A stretch of 64,000 nucleotides of DNA from Fistularia commersonii (Eukaryota > Chordata > Actinopteri > Syngnathiformes > Fistulariidae). The stretch is taken from the NCBI GenBank assembly GCA_037954325.1, contig JBBMNZ010000019.1, positions 6,710,501-6,774,500 of the forward strand. Reading direction: 5' to 3'. Below, piece after piece: positions 38,901 through 62,143 of this stretch. Below the pieces are notes generated by a model. The model was not told the DNA's origin. It ran no database searches and worked only from the letters and a program-made list of their open reading frames with translations. Each line of letters begins with the position of its first letter. The stretch's first letter is position 1. Made by a program: the position numbers and the translations under genes.

Positions 38901-40868
38901 CCAGGGTGAGAATAACAGTATGAAATTGAAGAAGTTCCTGTGTCGCAATCATAAGTAATAGAAAAAATGAATGACAGCTGTTTACACAACCCCACGGATA
39001 AACTGTATGAAGTAATACATCTGTCATTGACCGCAGGAATGATTAGATTTTTTGGAGGATTTTTGTTACAGTTCTCCTCACCATGGAAACACTATCTTGT
39101 GTCTGAGATTCAGACTTAAATGAGCAAACCCACCTGCAACTCCGCAACGGTCAGTTTGTGACAGCCGGCATTACATCATTCAAAATTATTTCACAACAAC
39201 TCTTTTTCAGCATTATCTTCTCACTAAGGGGCGTAAAAAGGCAGACTGCACTCTGTTTACTAGCCACAACAATGCGTCAACTTCAAGTCACTGCCAGGAT
39301 TATATCATGGAAATTCCACTGATAAATATGCAATAAGTTGGTGACATACCTCTGCGAGGCGGATGGTTCGTATGACTGACCAACTATGACGTGGGGTAAT
39401 TTCTACCTGCGAGTTGAGTTGTCTTCTGGCCCATTGTATTTTGATGGGAACGCCATTAATATGTGTGATTAACACACAAATTTGTAGTGCATCCAAACAG
39501 TTGGCTAATAGGAAAGATTAAGACTCACCATGGCCTTGAGGATGATAAGCTGATGCACTGATGATGAATTCTGCCACCTTCACGAAATGGGAATTTACAT
39601 TCCTTGCCTGATGTCGTAAGAACTGCCGACAAAAAAAAAAAAAAAAAAAAAAAAAAATTGTGACTTTTACTGAAACCAGATGGTCAGAACACAAGGTTAC
39701 AGGAACAATATTGTGGTTTCAATATTCTGCATTTAAACAGCAACTGGTTTAAATCATATTTTTGTATATTACAAGGCAAATATGTTTACTCTTTCAAAGA
39801 CGAATGTTGAACAGACACAGGTGGCATTGCTTAAAGGGTCCCACTAATATTTGAAAATATATAATATAGGTTTACATATAATAAATCACTTATTTGAACA
39901 CCATGATTAAAAGTTATTCTTAAATTTGTATTTGAAGGTACTGTGTATGTAAAGGCACATATGCAAACACAGGAATGAAAATCAATATCTAAAATACAGC
40001 AAACCCCAGTGCAATGACTATTCATTGGTTTACAGAATATTTAGGTCATTGATCAACTTGTTTAAAACACATTTTTTTGGAAAAAAAAAAAAAAAGAAAA
40101 GTTCTCTCATCCTAGCACAGCTGCTTTATAAATTATGTTGTTTCATAAATTTTGTTTTAAGTTGCAGCAAAATTAAGGGAACTCATACTCTTCTGACATT
40201 GTGCACCTTTCTTTGCCCGTGATAATAAAATGATGTTGCATAGTTAGTGAAAGAACAGCTCTTCAAATCATATTAATTTGTGTTTATGTGTGTGTGAGTA
40301 ATGAGTAAACACAGGGGGTTTAAAACAGATTAAAACCACAAGAAAATCTTTTCATGTCTACAAGGAAATAATCATTGAAGAAATAAATTGAATTTTTTTC
40401 CCCTGCATAATTTTGCATTAATTTAACAAGGTGCAAACGTTTCCTTAAGGAAACTTCATTGAGAATGTACGTTGAAATATTAAATTCAAAATACAAGTTG
40501 AAATAATACAGTAGTGAACTTTAAGTTCAAACTCCCGCCTGTAAAGTTCAACTCCTCCAGGTGCAACTTTATTAGATTTATTCCCAATTCAACGTGCACA
40601 CCTTCCTCTATTTCTTAATCTCCAAAATAAAACACAAGACCTTCGGAAAGGCTCAGCAAAAACTTACCTTTCCGGCTCTCCGTGAACGGATCGTCGGAGG
40701 CGCCACCTTCAGAACCCTGGACCGGAAGGCGCTGCGTTCAGGGAACGGGAGAGCGTAACTACCAGTTCTCTGCCTGCCGTCTCTCGTGTGCAGCTTTGGG
40801 GTTAAAAAAAAACTCACCACCCGTGCGATGAAAACACACAGCAAGAAGACCCACGCCGTGCGTGTCAT
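26772..40868 (-). CDS. hgfac: Hepatocyte growth factor activator (HGFAC), 13 recognised exons
   Basis: HGFAC is a secreted serine protease zymogen, relative of factor XII, that converts pro-HGF to its active two-chain form (family knowledge). The exons encode, in order, a signal peptide, fibronectin type II, EGF-like, fibronectin type I, second EGF-like, kringle and trypsin domains, the full HGFAC architecture. The activation site is IPRGR|IMGGSS, with GRKHKKR-like CGKKHKKR upstream as in human. The catalytic triad is present: His in SAAHC (30951-30953), Asp in HDIVLVKL (28809-28811) and Ser in GDSGGP (26937-26939); DACQ before GDSGG gives the trypsin-like S1 Asp. Location between rgs12 and dok7 agrees. 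Exons 3 to 14 join in phase. Exon 1 leaves phase 0 but exon 3 enters phase 1, so either a small exon was missed or exon 1 uses an earlier donor. Known exons total 1892 bp, about 631 residues. Confidence 0.95.
26946..28350 (-). other. hgfac introns 12 and 13
   Basis: Two introns of 582 and 680 bases around exon 13 (27626-27768). Short non-conserved frames only. Confidence 0.6.
27626..27768 (-). CDS. hgfac: hgfac exon 13 (trypsin domain)
   Basis: Encodes (K)ENRYSHLREAGVRLVPQDV, CNKPEVFGNHVTSDMICAG and LNGCTDACQ. DACQ precedes the catalytic GDSGG and supplies the S1-pocket Asp. Acceptor ATCAACAG, donor GTAAGG. Phase 1 in, 0 out. Confidence 0.95.
28351..28491 (-). CDS. hgfac: hgfac exon 12 (trypsin domain)
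   Basis: Encodes (V)LVKLKKQDGRCVRRSPF, IRPICLPDKKMVFPDYYCCA and ISGWGYTYE; human has LIRLKKKGDRCATRSQF and PICLPE. Acceptor TTTGGCAG, donor GTGAGC. Phase 1 in and out. Confidence 0.95.
28617..28644. repeat. (TG)n microsatellite, hgfac intron
   Basis: Uninterrupted TG run of about 26 bases in the intron between exons 11 and 12. Confidence 0.9.
28805..28944 (-). CDS. hgfac: hgfac exon 11 (trypsin domain, catalytic Asp)
   Basis: Encodes PLESQVRVVFGQQFFNYSGP, TFGVEKYIFPKQFSVYNP and TLHDI, ending at the catalytic Asp. Human has VVLGQHFFN and TFGIEKYI here. NYS is a possible glycosylation site. Acceptor TCCCGCAG, donor GTAATC. Phase 2 in, 1 out. Confidence 0.94.
28945..30936 (-). other. hgfac intron 10
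   Basis: 2 kb. Contains a poly-T run (30040-30057) and the tail-like repeat at 30840-30905. No coding similarity. Confidence 0.6.
30840..30905. repeat. Short retroelement-tail-like repeat beside hgfac exon 10
   Basis: CCCCCTGGGGGAGTCTCCCA, then GGGATCAATAACGTTCTATC and a TATCC/TATTCC run. This resembles the 3' tail of common fish retroposons. It ends about 30 bases from the exon 10 donor. Confidence 0.45.
30937..31201 (-). CDS. hgfac: hgfac exon 10 (linker, activation site, catalytic His)
   Basis: Encodes a linker with KPVCGKKHKKRFSIPRGR, cleavage before IMGGSSALPGAHPWMAAIYI, then FCAGTLISSCWIVSAAHCF with the catalytic His. The Cys in PVCG would form the interchain disulfide. Acceptor TTCATGTAG at 31202; donor CGCAA|GTACGA, phase 2. 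Confidence 0.95.
31330..31413. mobile_element. Decayed end of the same MITE family, in an hgfac intron
   Basis: Ends AGGTGTTCCCTTTATCTTTTGAGCAGTGTA-like (31383-31412), matching the right terminus of the element at 24684-25042 with one or two changes. Only this end is recognisable. Confidence 0.65.
31473..31531. repeat. (TTAAA)n minisatellite, hgfac intron
   Basis: About eleven exact tandem copies of the five-base unit AAATT. Confidence 0.97.
32156..32253 (-). CDS. hgfac: hgfac exon 9 (kringle, second half)
   Basis: Encodes (R)NPDGDKMPWCYILNHSAI and SWEYCDIPSCVLSL, completing six kringle cysteines. NHS is a possible N-glycosylation site. Acceptor after a T-rich tract, donor GTGAGT, phase 1 out. 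Confidence 0.95.
33446..33620 (-). CDS. hgfac: hgfac exon 8 (kringle, first half)
   Basis: Encodes (E)PETKCYRGKGAAYRGVVGTT, SGARCLPWNSELMFDEFH and GLGEHAYC. The CYxGxGxxYRG start and CLPWNS core are diagnostic of a kringle. Acceptor TTCCTGCAG, donor GTGTGT. Phase 1 in, 2 out. Confidence 0.95.
34053..34163 (-). CDS. hgfac: hgfac exon 7 (second EGF-like domain)
   Basis: Encodes (V)CRVNACQNEGTCRM, then KEVCYCRRGFSGADCSL, six cysteines in EGF spacing once the first, shared with the FN1 end, is set aside. Acceptor GTTTAG, donor GTGAGT. Phase 1 in and out. Confidence 0.93.
34481..34965. mobile_element. hAT-type MITE with 8-bp target duplication, in an hgfac intron
   Basis: 485 bp. The left end CAAAGGTGTCAAACTC and the complement of the right end CAAGGGTGTCAAACTC differ at one base. 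The flanking 8-mers are CTATAGAC (34473-34480) and CTATAGAG (34966-34973), a hAT-size duplication with one change. GGCCCG-rich internal ends are typical of these fish elements. Confidence 0.9.
35861..35992 (-). CDS. hgfac: hgfac exon 6 (fibronectin type I domain)
   Basis: Encodes KCYETVHLRFYDIGESWGRV, then NVEQCTCIAGEIKCERVSYT, the FN1 pattern with C-x-C and the SWxRV core. Human has KCFDETRYEYLEGGDRWARV. Acceptor TTTTCAG, donor GTAAGA. Phase 1 in and out. Confidence 0.94.
36630..36911. mobile_element. Tc1/mariner-like MITE in an hgfac intron
   Basis: 282 bp with inverted repeats of nearly 60 bases beginning CAGGACTGTCTCAGAAAATT, flanked by TA on both sides (36628-36629 and 36912-36913). No coding capacity. 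TA target site and long TIRs fit a Tc1/mariner-type miniature element, common in teleosts. Confidence 0.9.
37030..37370 (+). mobile_element. Decayed RTE-type LINE 3' end in an hgfac intron
   Basis: Plus-strand sequence related to the tail of the LINE at 41530-42560. It contains VERRDNEYI, then FMDGVKEDLELVAVRVEDVE and NRVRW, with an A/G-rich tail (AAGAAAAGAAGAAG-like near 37350). A gap and frameshifts separate the parts. Orientation is opposite to the larger copy. Confidence 0.75.
37594..37737 (-). CDS. hgfac: hgfac exon 5 (first EGF-like domain)
   Basis: Encodes NPCQQNPCRNGGSCTS, then FWFQCSCPESFTGRLCEQ, an EGF-like six-cysteine pattern. Acceptor CCGTTCAG, donor GTAAGT. Phase 1 in and out. 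Confidence 0.94.
37827..37900 (-). CDS. hgfac: hgfac exon 4 (FN2, second half)
   Basis: Encodes (W)CSLTPNFDRDRRWGFCVPEI, the conserved end of the FN2 domain, then RKPD. Acceptor CTGTCGTAG. Donor G|GTTTGT is weak but gives phase 1, which fits exon 5. Confidence 0.92.
37901..39528 (-). other. hgfac intron 3, within the FN2 domain
   Basis: 1.6 kb. Holds the ATATATAG repeat at 38803. A minus-strand frame at 38326-38514 superficially resembles an FN2 half but lacks the cysteines. Confidence 0.6.
38803..38851. repeat. ATATATAG repeat with palindromic end, hgfac intron
   Basis: Tandem TATATATAGA units followed by ATATCTATATATAT, the inverse of the unit, so the tract can fold on itself. Confidence 0.85.
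39529..39622 (-). CDS. hgfac: hgfac exon 3 (FN2, first half)
   Basis: Encodes (V)LTTSGKECKFPFREGGRI and HHQCISLSSSRPW, matching human LTEDGRPCRFPFRYGG. The CxFPF core and both cysteines are present. Acceptor GTCGGCAG is preceded by a run of about 27 T; donor GTGAGT splits the Trp codon, phase 2. Confidence 0.95.
39623..40667 (-). other. hgfac intron 1 region; a small exon may be hidden here
   Basis: A run of about 27 A (39631-39657, T on the sense strand) directly precedes exon 3. The phase mismatch between exon 1 and exon 3 predicts an exon of 3n+1 bases here if the strong exon 1 donor is used. I could not identify one. Confidence 0.5.
40668..40868 (-). CDS. hgfac: hgfac exon 1 (signal peptide)
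   Basis: ATG at 40868 with A at -3. Encodes MTRTAWVFLLCVFIARVVSF, a clear hydrophobic signal sequence, then a basic region. The strong donor AAG|GTAAGT ends it in phase 0. An alternative donor, ACTG|GTAGTT ending at 40763, is phase 1 and would join exon 3 directly. The end is therefore uncertain. Confidence 0.82.
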
Positions 40869-41529
40869 GGTCACAGTGCGCAGTCACGTTGTTATCCTTG
40901 TTTTGTTTTTTTTTCCCCCACCGAAGTCAGCAGGAGATCGATCCGCGCGTCACGTTGTTTCCACCGGGTTGCGCGTCCTCGGCCAGCCGCCTGTCACAGG
41001 AGCCGCATGGAGCCCTGCAAGTACAATCCTGTCTCTCGCTTTTTTGAGCCGCGTTGAGTAAATCCGTTGCGTCATGGAGTTGGTGTGTCGATGAGGCATC
41101 GACAGTGTTTCCCCCACGGCCGGAGTTCCATTCACACCTTCCCAGTCACCCCCTCCACCCCCTTACGGAGAACACCCCTGGACAAACTTTCCGGAGGGAG
41201 GCGTGCGCTTGTGTGTGTGTGTGTGTGTGGTTACAAATTTAACATAATAATAATAATAATTAAACACGTGTTGTTACCAAACATTTGGATGAATTAAATA
41301 ATCCCATCTGGAAGGATGGGGTAACAGGGGTGTAAAGCCGCAGCTTGAAAAAACAAATGACGCCAATTTCCTTTTATGTGGAAAAGTACAGTCAAGTTTG
41401 GTCTCTGGTGGTGTCCTCGTGGTCTAATGGGGATTGATTGTGGCATAATGTTCCTTTATCAAATTTCCAGTGAAACAAAATCTATGAGATCATTTAGTTC
41501 AGGCTTACCCGCATCCTTTGAGTCGCCAC
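40869..41529. other. hgfac 5' flank
   Basis: CpG is frequent from about 40680 to 41060, as expected near a promoter. No TATA box is evident. A TG run lies at 41212-41229 and an AAT run at 41248-41259. Confidence 0.45.
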
Positions 41530-42560
41530 CAGTAACTTCTTCTTCTTCTTCTTCTTCCTCATTCGGCTTTTGCGGTCAGGGGTCGCCACAGTGAGTCAAC
41601 TTTCTTCATCTAACCCTATTCTCTGTATCTTCCTCTCTCACACCAACTACCTTCATATCCTCTCTCACTACGTCCATAAACCTTCTCTTTGGTCGTCCTC
41701 GAGACCTCTTGCCTGGCAGCTCCAACTCCAGCATCCGTCTACCAATATATTTACTATCCCTCCTCTGTACATGACCGAACCATCTCAGTCTGGCTTCTCT
41801 GACCTTCTCTCCAAAACATCGAACATGTGCCGTCCCTCTGATAGACTCATTCCTGATCCTATCCATCCTGGTCACTGCCAAAGAGAACCTGAACATCTTC
41901 ATCTCTGCAACCTCTAGTTCTGCCTGCTGTCTTTTGGTCATTGTAACAGTTTCTAGTCCATACATCATCGCTGGTCTCACCACTGTCTTGTACACCTTTC
42001 CTTTTATTCTGGCTGAAAGTCTTCTATCACATAGTACCCCTGACACTTTTCTCCACCCATTCCAACCTGCTTGGACCCGTCTCTTCACCTCTTTTCCACG
42101 CTCTCCGTTGCTCTGGACTGTTGACCCTAAGTACCTGAAATCCTCCAGCTTCTTGATCTGCACTCCCTGTAGCCTCACCGTTCCACCGGAGTTCCTCTCA
42201 TTCACACACATATATTCTGTCTTGCTGCAACTAACTTTCATTCCTCTCCTTTCCAGAGCATACCTCCACCTCTCTAGATTTTCCTCTACCTGTTGTCTGC
42301 TCTCACTACAGATCATAATGTCATCCGCAAACATCATGGTCCATGGAGATTCCTGTCTAACCTCATCTGTCAGCCTATCCATCACCATCGCGAACAAGAA
42401 GGGGCTCAGAGCTGATCCCTGATGGAGTCCCACCTCCACCTTGAACTTCTCTGTTACCCCTACAGCACACCGTACCAGTGTCTCACAGCTAGCATACATG
42501 TCCTGCACCAGTCTAACATACTTCTCTGCCACTCCAGACTTCCTCATGCAAGGAGGAAGA
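41530..42560 (-). mobile_element. 5'-truncated RTE-type LINE with reverse transcriptase remnant
   Basis: One long minus-strand frame (roughly 42560 to 41606) carries reverse transcriptase motifs: VGLHQGSALSPFLFAMVMD, then MMFADDIMICSESRQQ with the FADD active site. The thumb and tail include GRPKRRFMDVVREDMK. The 3' end runs into a short GAA repeat (CTTCTT on the plus strand, 41537-41560), typical of RTE tails. The endonuclease is missing and the 5' end abuts another LINE fragment, so it is not mobile. The frame is intact over more than 300 codons, suggesting fairly recent insertion. Confidence 0.88.
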
Positions 42561-42584
42561 GTGAGTCTCCCATCCCATGGGCTC

Positions 42585-43795
42585 ACCATCCGGAGGAGAG
42601 GTAAGGGGATTGCTTGCATTGTGACCAGAGTGGTGGATGAAGACCTAGAGACGAGGAATGTCATGTATCTGGCAGAGTTTCCTACCTAAGAGTTTCCAGC
42701 TTGAGGTAGTTTGACCTGTCTCAATGCACAGCTAGGGCTCTAGAACCAGTCTTTTTGAGAAGGGTTGGACCCTTTTAGATTATGGAGTTGCCCCCAGGGA
42801 GGGGAGCCAAACTCTATGCATTGGAGTTCAACCCAGTGGACGAGACAGTAGCCTCCCATTTTGTTTCTTGGTCCTGTCGGTTGTTTGTGCCTATGGACCA
42901 AACAGCAGCTCAAAGTACCCACTGTCTCTAGAGTCCTTAGATAGGGTGCACTCCTGCCGGGCAACTCCAATGTTCTACTTGGGGACTTTACTGTTCAAGA
43001 GGCCAACCCTTGGAGCCCTTGGAGGCTGAGATTGGGAGGAATGTCCCTTTACTGTCCATTACAGATACCGTGTTCAGGCATAAGGGTGTACATATGTCCA
43101 CTTGGCACCAACATACTGTGAGGGTCTTTTGTTGGAGACTTTGACCATGTCCAAGTGGACCAAGCTCCCTGTCTCCATCGTTGAGGCGGCAGACCTGAGC
43201 TATGGGCATAAGGTGGTTGGTGCCTGTTTTGGTGGTAATTCCTGAAGCTGTTGGTAGTGAGGGATGGTGTCAAGCTGAAGAAAGAAACCTTCTGGCCATT
43301 TGGGTCTCTGGGACTCTGGAGGCCGCTGACAGGTACCGTCAGGAAGCTCATGGAGAACGACTCCCGAACGGCCTTGGGTAGATTTGGGTCCACTGTCCAT
43401 TATGAGCTGTGGGTAGTGACTGACAGAGCAAGATCATAGATACAGGCGGCCAGAATGAGTTTCCTCCACTGGATGGCTCTCCCTTACAGAAGCGATGAGA
43501 AGCATTTCCATCTGAGAGAGGTAAGAGTAGAGCAGCTACCTCCGCATCCAGAGGTACCAGATGAATTGGCGAAAGGATCTGGTCAGGTTGCATCCTGATC
43601 ACCTCCCTGTTGAGTTGTTCCTGGCACCTGGGTGGAGACCACCAAGAAGACCTAGGACAAGCCGGAGGCACGATGTCTCTCGGCTGGCCTCGGAAAGCTT
43701 TTGGATTCCCCGAGACAGCCGGGACAAAGTTGCCGGAGAGAGGGAGGTCTTGGTCTCTCTGCTCCACCCTAGATTTCCGACCTGAACAATTGGTC
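42585..43795 (+). mobile_element. Decayed non-LTR retrotransposon, probably L2/CR1-type
   Basis: Plus-strand remnant with endonuclease-like and linker phrases of a very common fish LINE, for example CATAAGGGTGTACATATG (43080s), GTCAAGCTGAAGAAAGAAAC (43269) and GACCTAGGACAAGCC (43650s). It is broken by stops and internal gaps and has no usable reading frame. The L2/CR1 assignment is from memory of similar sequences. Confidence 0.7.
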
Positions 43796-46700
43796 AATGG
43801 AGGGATCTGCTATTTGGATTTCTTAAGTTTAATCCATGTCAATAGATTAGGTAACCAAGTGTGTTGCTATAATAGATAGGTGTACTAAGTAAGCATGATG
43901 ACACAAGATAAAATAATCACCTAAACATACAGACACTCAAAACATTCTCACATCTCTGTTTTTCTTCTCCTTGCTAATTAATTTAATTTGCTTTGCTATT
44001 ATCTACCGCTTGAAATAGCAAGTGTTTTTTTTTCCCCTGGGGCAAGCAAGGTAATTGTTTTCCAAAATGCCATGACAACAAAACTTTGTTATCCAGAGGT
44101 AATGACATTTTTCTGTAACATAGAAAATATTGATCAACGCAAAACAAAAAACAGGTCGATTCAACCAAGACCCAATCAAGCCCAGACCCATGTAATAACT
44201 AAATATATAACTATAACTATAACTATATATATATATATATAGTTATATTTATACAGGGTCAGTATTTGATTATAATTGTTTTTTTTTAATACGTGCAAAA
44301 CTTAACTGTGATTTGATAGTGTTATTCTTTTATGCCTGGAAAATATTAGTCTGTGTTCGCAGATAAAACTTAATTAAAAAAATATCACTCAGGAAAAGTA
44401 AAACACTCCAGGGCCTCTGTTTAAAAGGTGCGCTTTGAGCAAAACATTTACTAACATTAGAACCTGACATAATTCACCCGCCCTGAGAAATTAAGTCTGA
44501 AGTCACTTTTCACCTTTTTTTTTTTTTTTTTTTTTTTTTAATGTTAACAGAAGCCAAGATTAAATGAGAGGGATGAATGAGACCAGAACATTGTGAAGGA
44601 GTAAACCTGCACTGGTATCTCTCTTCATGTCTCGCTCTCATTGTCTCCACAGTCACCGCCCTTTTAACAAGTTCACCTAACAGATCACAAAGTGCCCTCT
44701 TTTTAAGCATAAATTAAATTCTTCTGGTTTCCATCATGTCTGCAAAGTCAAATGTCGGACTGACCGATGCAGTCAAACCAAGAAGAGTGAGATGGCATTT
44801 CTGAACGCATTAATCCTCTCACTCTCTCCCCCGTGTGGATCACTAATAGGGTGTGCGCACCCCTCAAAATAAGATTTCCAACATGGTAAGTATTGGAGAC
44901 AGTGGCTACATAAATTAAGGGTTGAAGGAGTCGACATGTCTCCACCTGGAACCTCGCTGATTTCAAAACCTGTTCCGGATGCGTAGCGGTCGGAGGAAAA
45001 AAAAAACTTTAAAATCATTGAAGTATGGCAATGTAACAATGAGGAGCCCGGCTAATCACACAGACTCCATGTGTTGTCAGCATTCCAGCAGTAACATGCC
45101 AGGTCACGACAAACTCCCCGGTCCCACAATGTAACCCCTAATTTTCACCAGCTGGAATAATCTCCCTCCAGATGCGGGGCTAAAAATACAAAGAGGAGGC
45201 CAGAGGGGGGAACAGCACACCCCAACCAATCTCCAGGTGATGCCCTGCGCTCTTGAGAAGAATGCCGTTCCACTCAGATATTCCTGCTGTTAATCATTGA
45301 CGAATTTAACGGGGCAAACACATTTAGCTGGACAGATAAGGTGGAAAGAATCCAGTACTGATGTGTGATGAAAAAAAAACTGGCTCTTAACGTAGAGGCT
45401 GGTATGATGAGGTTTTTGCCCATCCTCGTATAATAAATAATTGCACAGGGTTTTTTATTCATTTTCAGATGAAGAGAAGAGTTCGGATGAGCTCAAATTA
45501 AAACGATCAAGGTTCTTTTAATAATTCAGCACTGATGCAACCTCAAGACCACAGAAGCAGGACATACAGGCAATAAAGGTACCATCAATGATAATCCACC
45601 AAATATTTTCTAGGATGTATGGGAGGACATAGCTCACTGACCAAGGAATCGTAGTTTATTTTGCCTTTCTTATTGTCCTGAAACCAGCCAACCAGATGGT
45701 CCATAGACCCTCCCTGGAGTAACTACATTAGGAGTAAAACTGAGGAGGAAGGCTTTCATTTTTGCTCATAAATCAAAAACATTACATGTATATAGGTGAT
45801 ATTGCACATACTGAATATTCATGCAAAATGGAACTCCTAAAGACAAAAACTGGCATCTTTGAATTCCCTTACACAGTTTCAAACCTGAAACACACTTGCT
45901 GCGGTTAGTCTTTGGATGGCGATACAGAGAACTCTGCCTTCTCACACTTTGGGGAAAAGTACATTGAATCATGGAAATAATTATTTCTCACTAATGTTCT
46001 CAAAGAAGTGTATCTTTGAACATTAAATATTAAGTCTTTTTAAAGGTCTTACAAGGTTCAATTTCACTCATATGTGCATTAGAGAACACTACTTCATTAT
46101 TATTACTGATGATGGTTTTATAAAAGCCTTTGTTTGGCACAGAGGGGTGATACCATGTGCTGTGTGCACAATTTAGTGCAATTACGTTATATAATTGTAC
46201 CTGAGGCTGAAAAGAAAGCATTACAACATCAGTCAATTAAAAAATGATACTGCTAAACACAGGTTACAGCTTTTGGTTTCTCAGTTTACCTGGAGGGACC
46301 TGTTATTGGCGTTAAAACAGAAAAGCATAAAGATTTTTTTTTTTCTTTTTAAACACAAACCAGAGGCAGAATCTGTAAGAAACAAAGACTTGATTTCCCA
46401 ACTGCCAAGAAAGAAAACTCTGATCAAGATCTCAGTTGGATTTGATTTCAAATAAATCCCAAGTCTGAACCTTGATTCCTTCACAAAACCGTATCATTGA
46501 AACCCAAATACCAGTGATCACTGGTGTCTTCATGCCAGGCGCACGGTCGTGATGGAGTGTCTGGCAAAACTATCGCCCCCCGCACTGTCTTAAAAAAAGT
46601 AAAATAAAATAAAAAAATCCAGCAATGGGCCGAGCCAGTAAACAATAGTCCGTGTATTCGCCCAACATCTCAACCAAAGTCTTTTTTTTTTTTAAGCCGC

Positions 46701-47077
46701 TATGTTCGATAGCTTACTATGAATTACAACTTATAACCTACTGATCAAGTATCCCTCATAAGAACCTTGTACCCCAAAAAAAAATTTCTAACTTCATACT
46801 TTCATACTTCACCTTCACTAGCACATATTTGGATTCTTAAATTATCACAAAAAATACCACTGTGCTAAAATTACCACCAGCACTAAAAATCAACAAGTGG
46901 ACACCAGGATTCTTGACAAATGTATAATGTCTATCACAATATATATATATATTGTTTGTTTTCTTTTGGGAAGAAGGGATTGACAGGTGCCTTGATGCAG
47001 CCCATCCATCGACATGTCGCATTTTGGACCACGGCGCCCCAGGCTTTGAAAGTGCAACAGCGTGGAGGGGGTTCCCT
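43796..47077. other. hgfac-rgs12 intergenic, unique part
   Basis: A/T-rich, with the ACTATA repeat at 44197 and a poly-T run at 44515-44539. No gene seen. An AATAAA on the minus strand near 45454 is 1.6 kb past the rgs12 stop and may be too far to be its signal. Confidence 0.5.
44197..44248. repeat. ACTATA/TA repeat forming an inverted repeat
   Basis: Repeated AACTAT units, then (AT)n, then ATAGTTATATT; the outer arms are complementary. It lies between hgfac and rgs12. Confidence 0.8.

Positions 47078-62143
<15,066 letters not shown>

Noticed and set aside
41934..42422. 162-codon plus-strand open frame
   Set aside because: Antisense to the reverse transcriptase frame of the RTE-type LINE.
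43348..43797. 149-codon minus-strand open frame
   Set aside because: Lies antisense to a decayed LINE; composition and position explain it.
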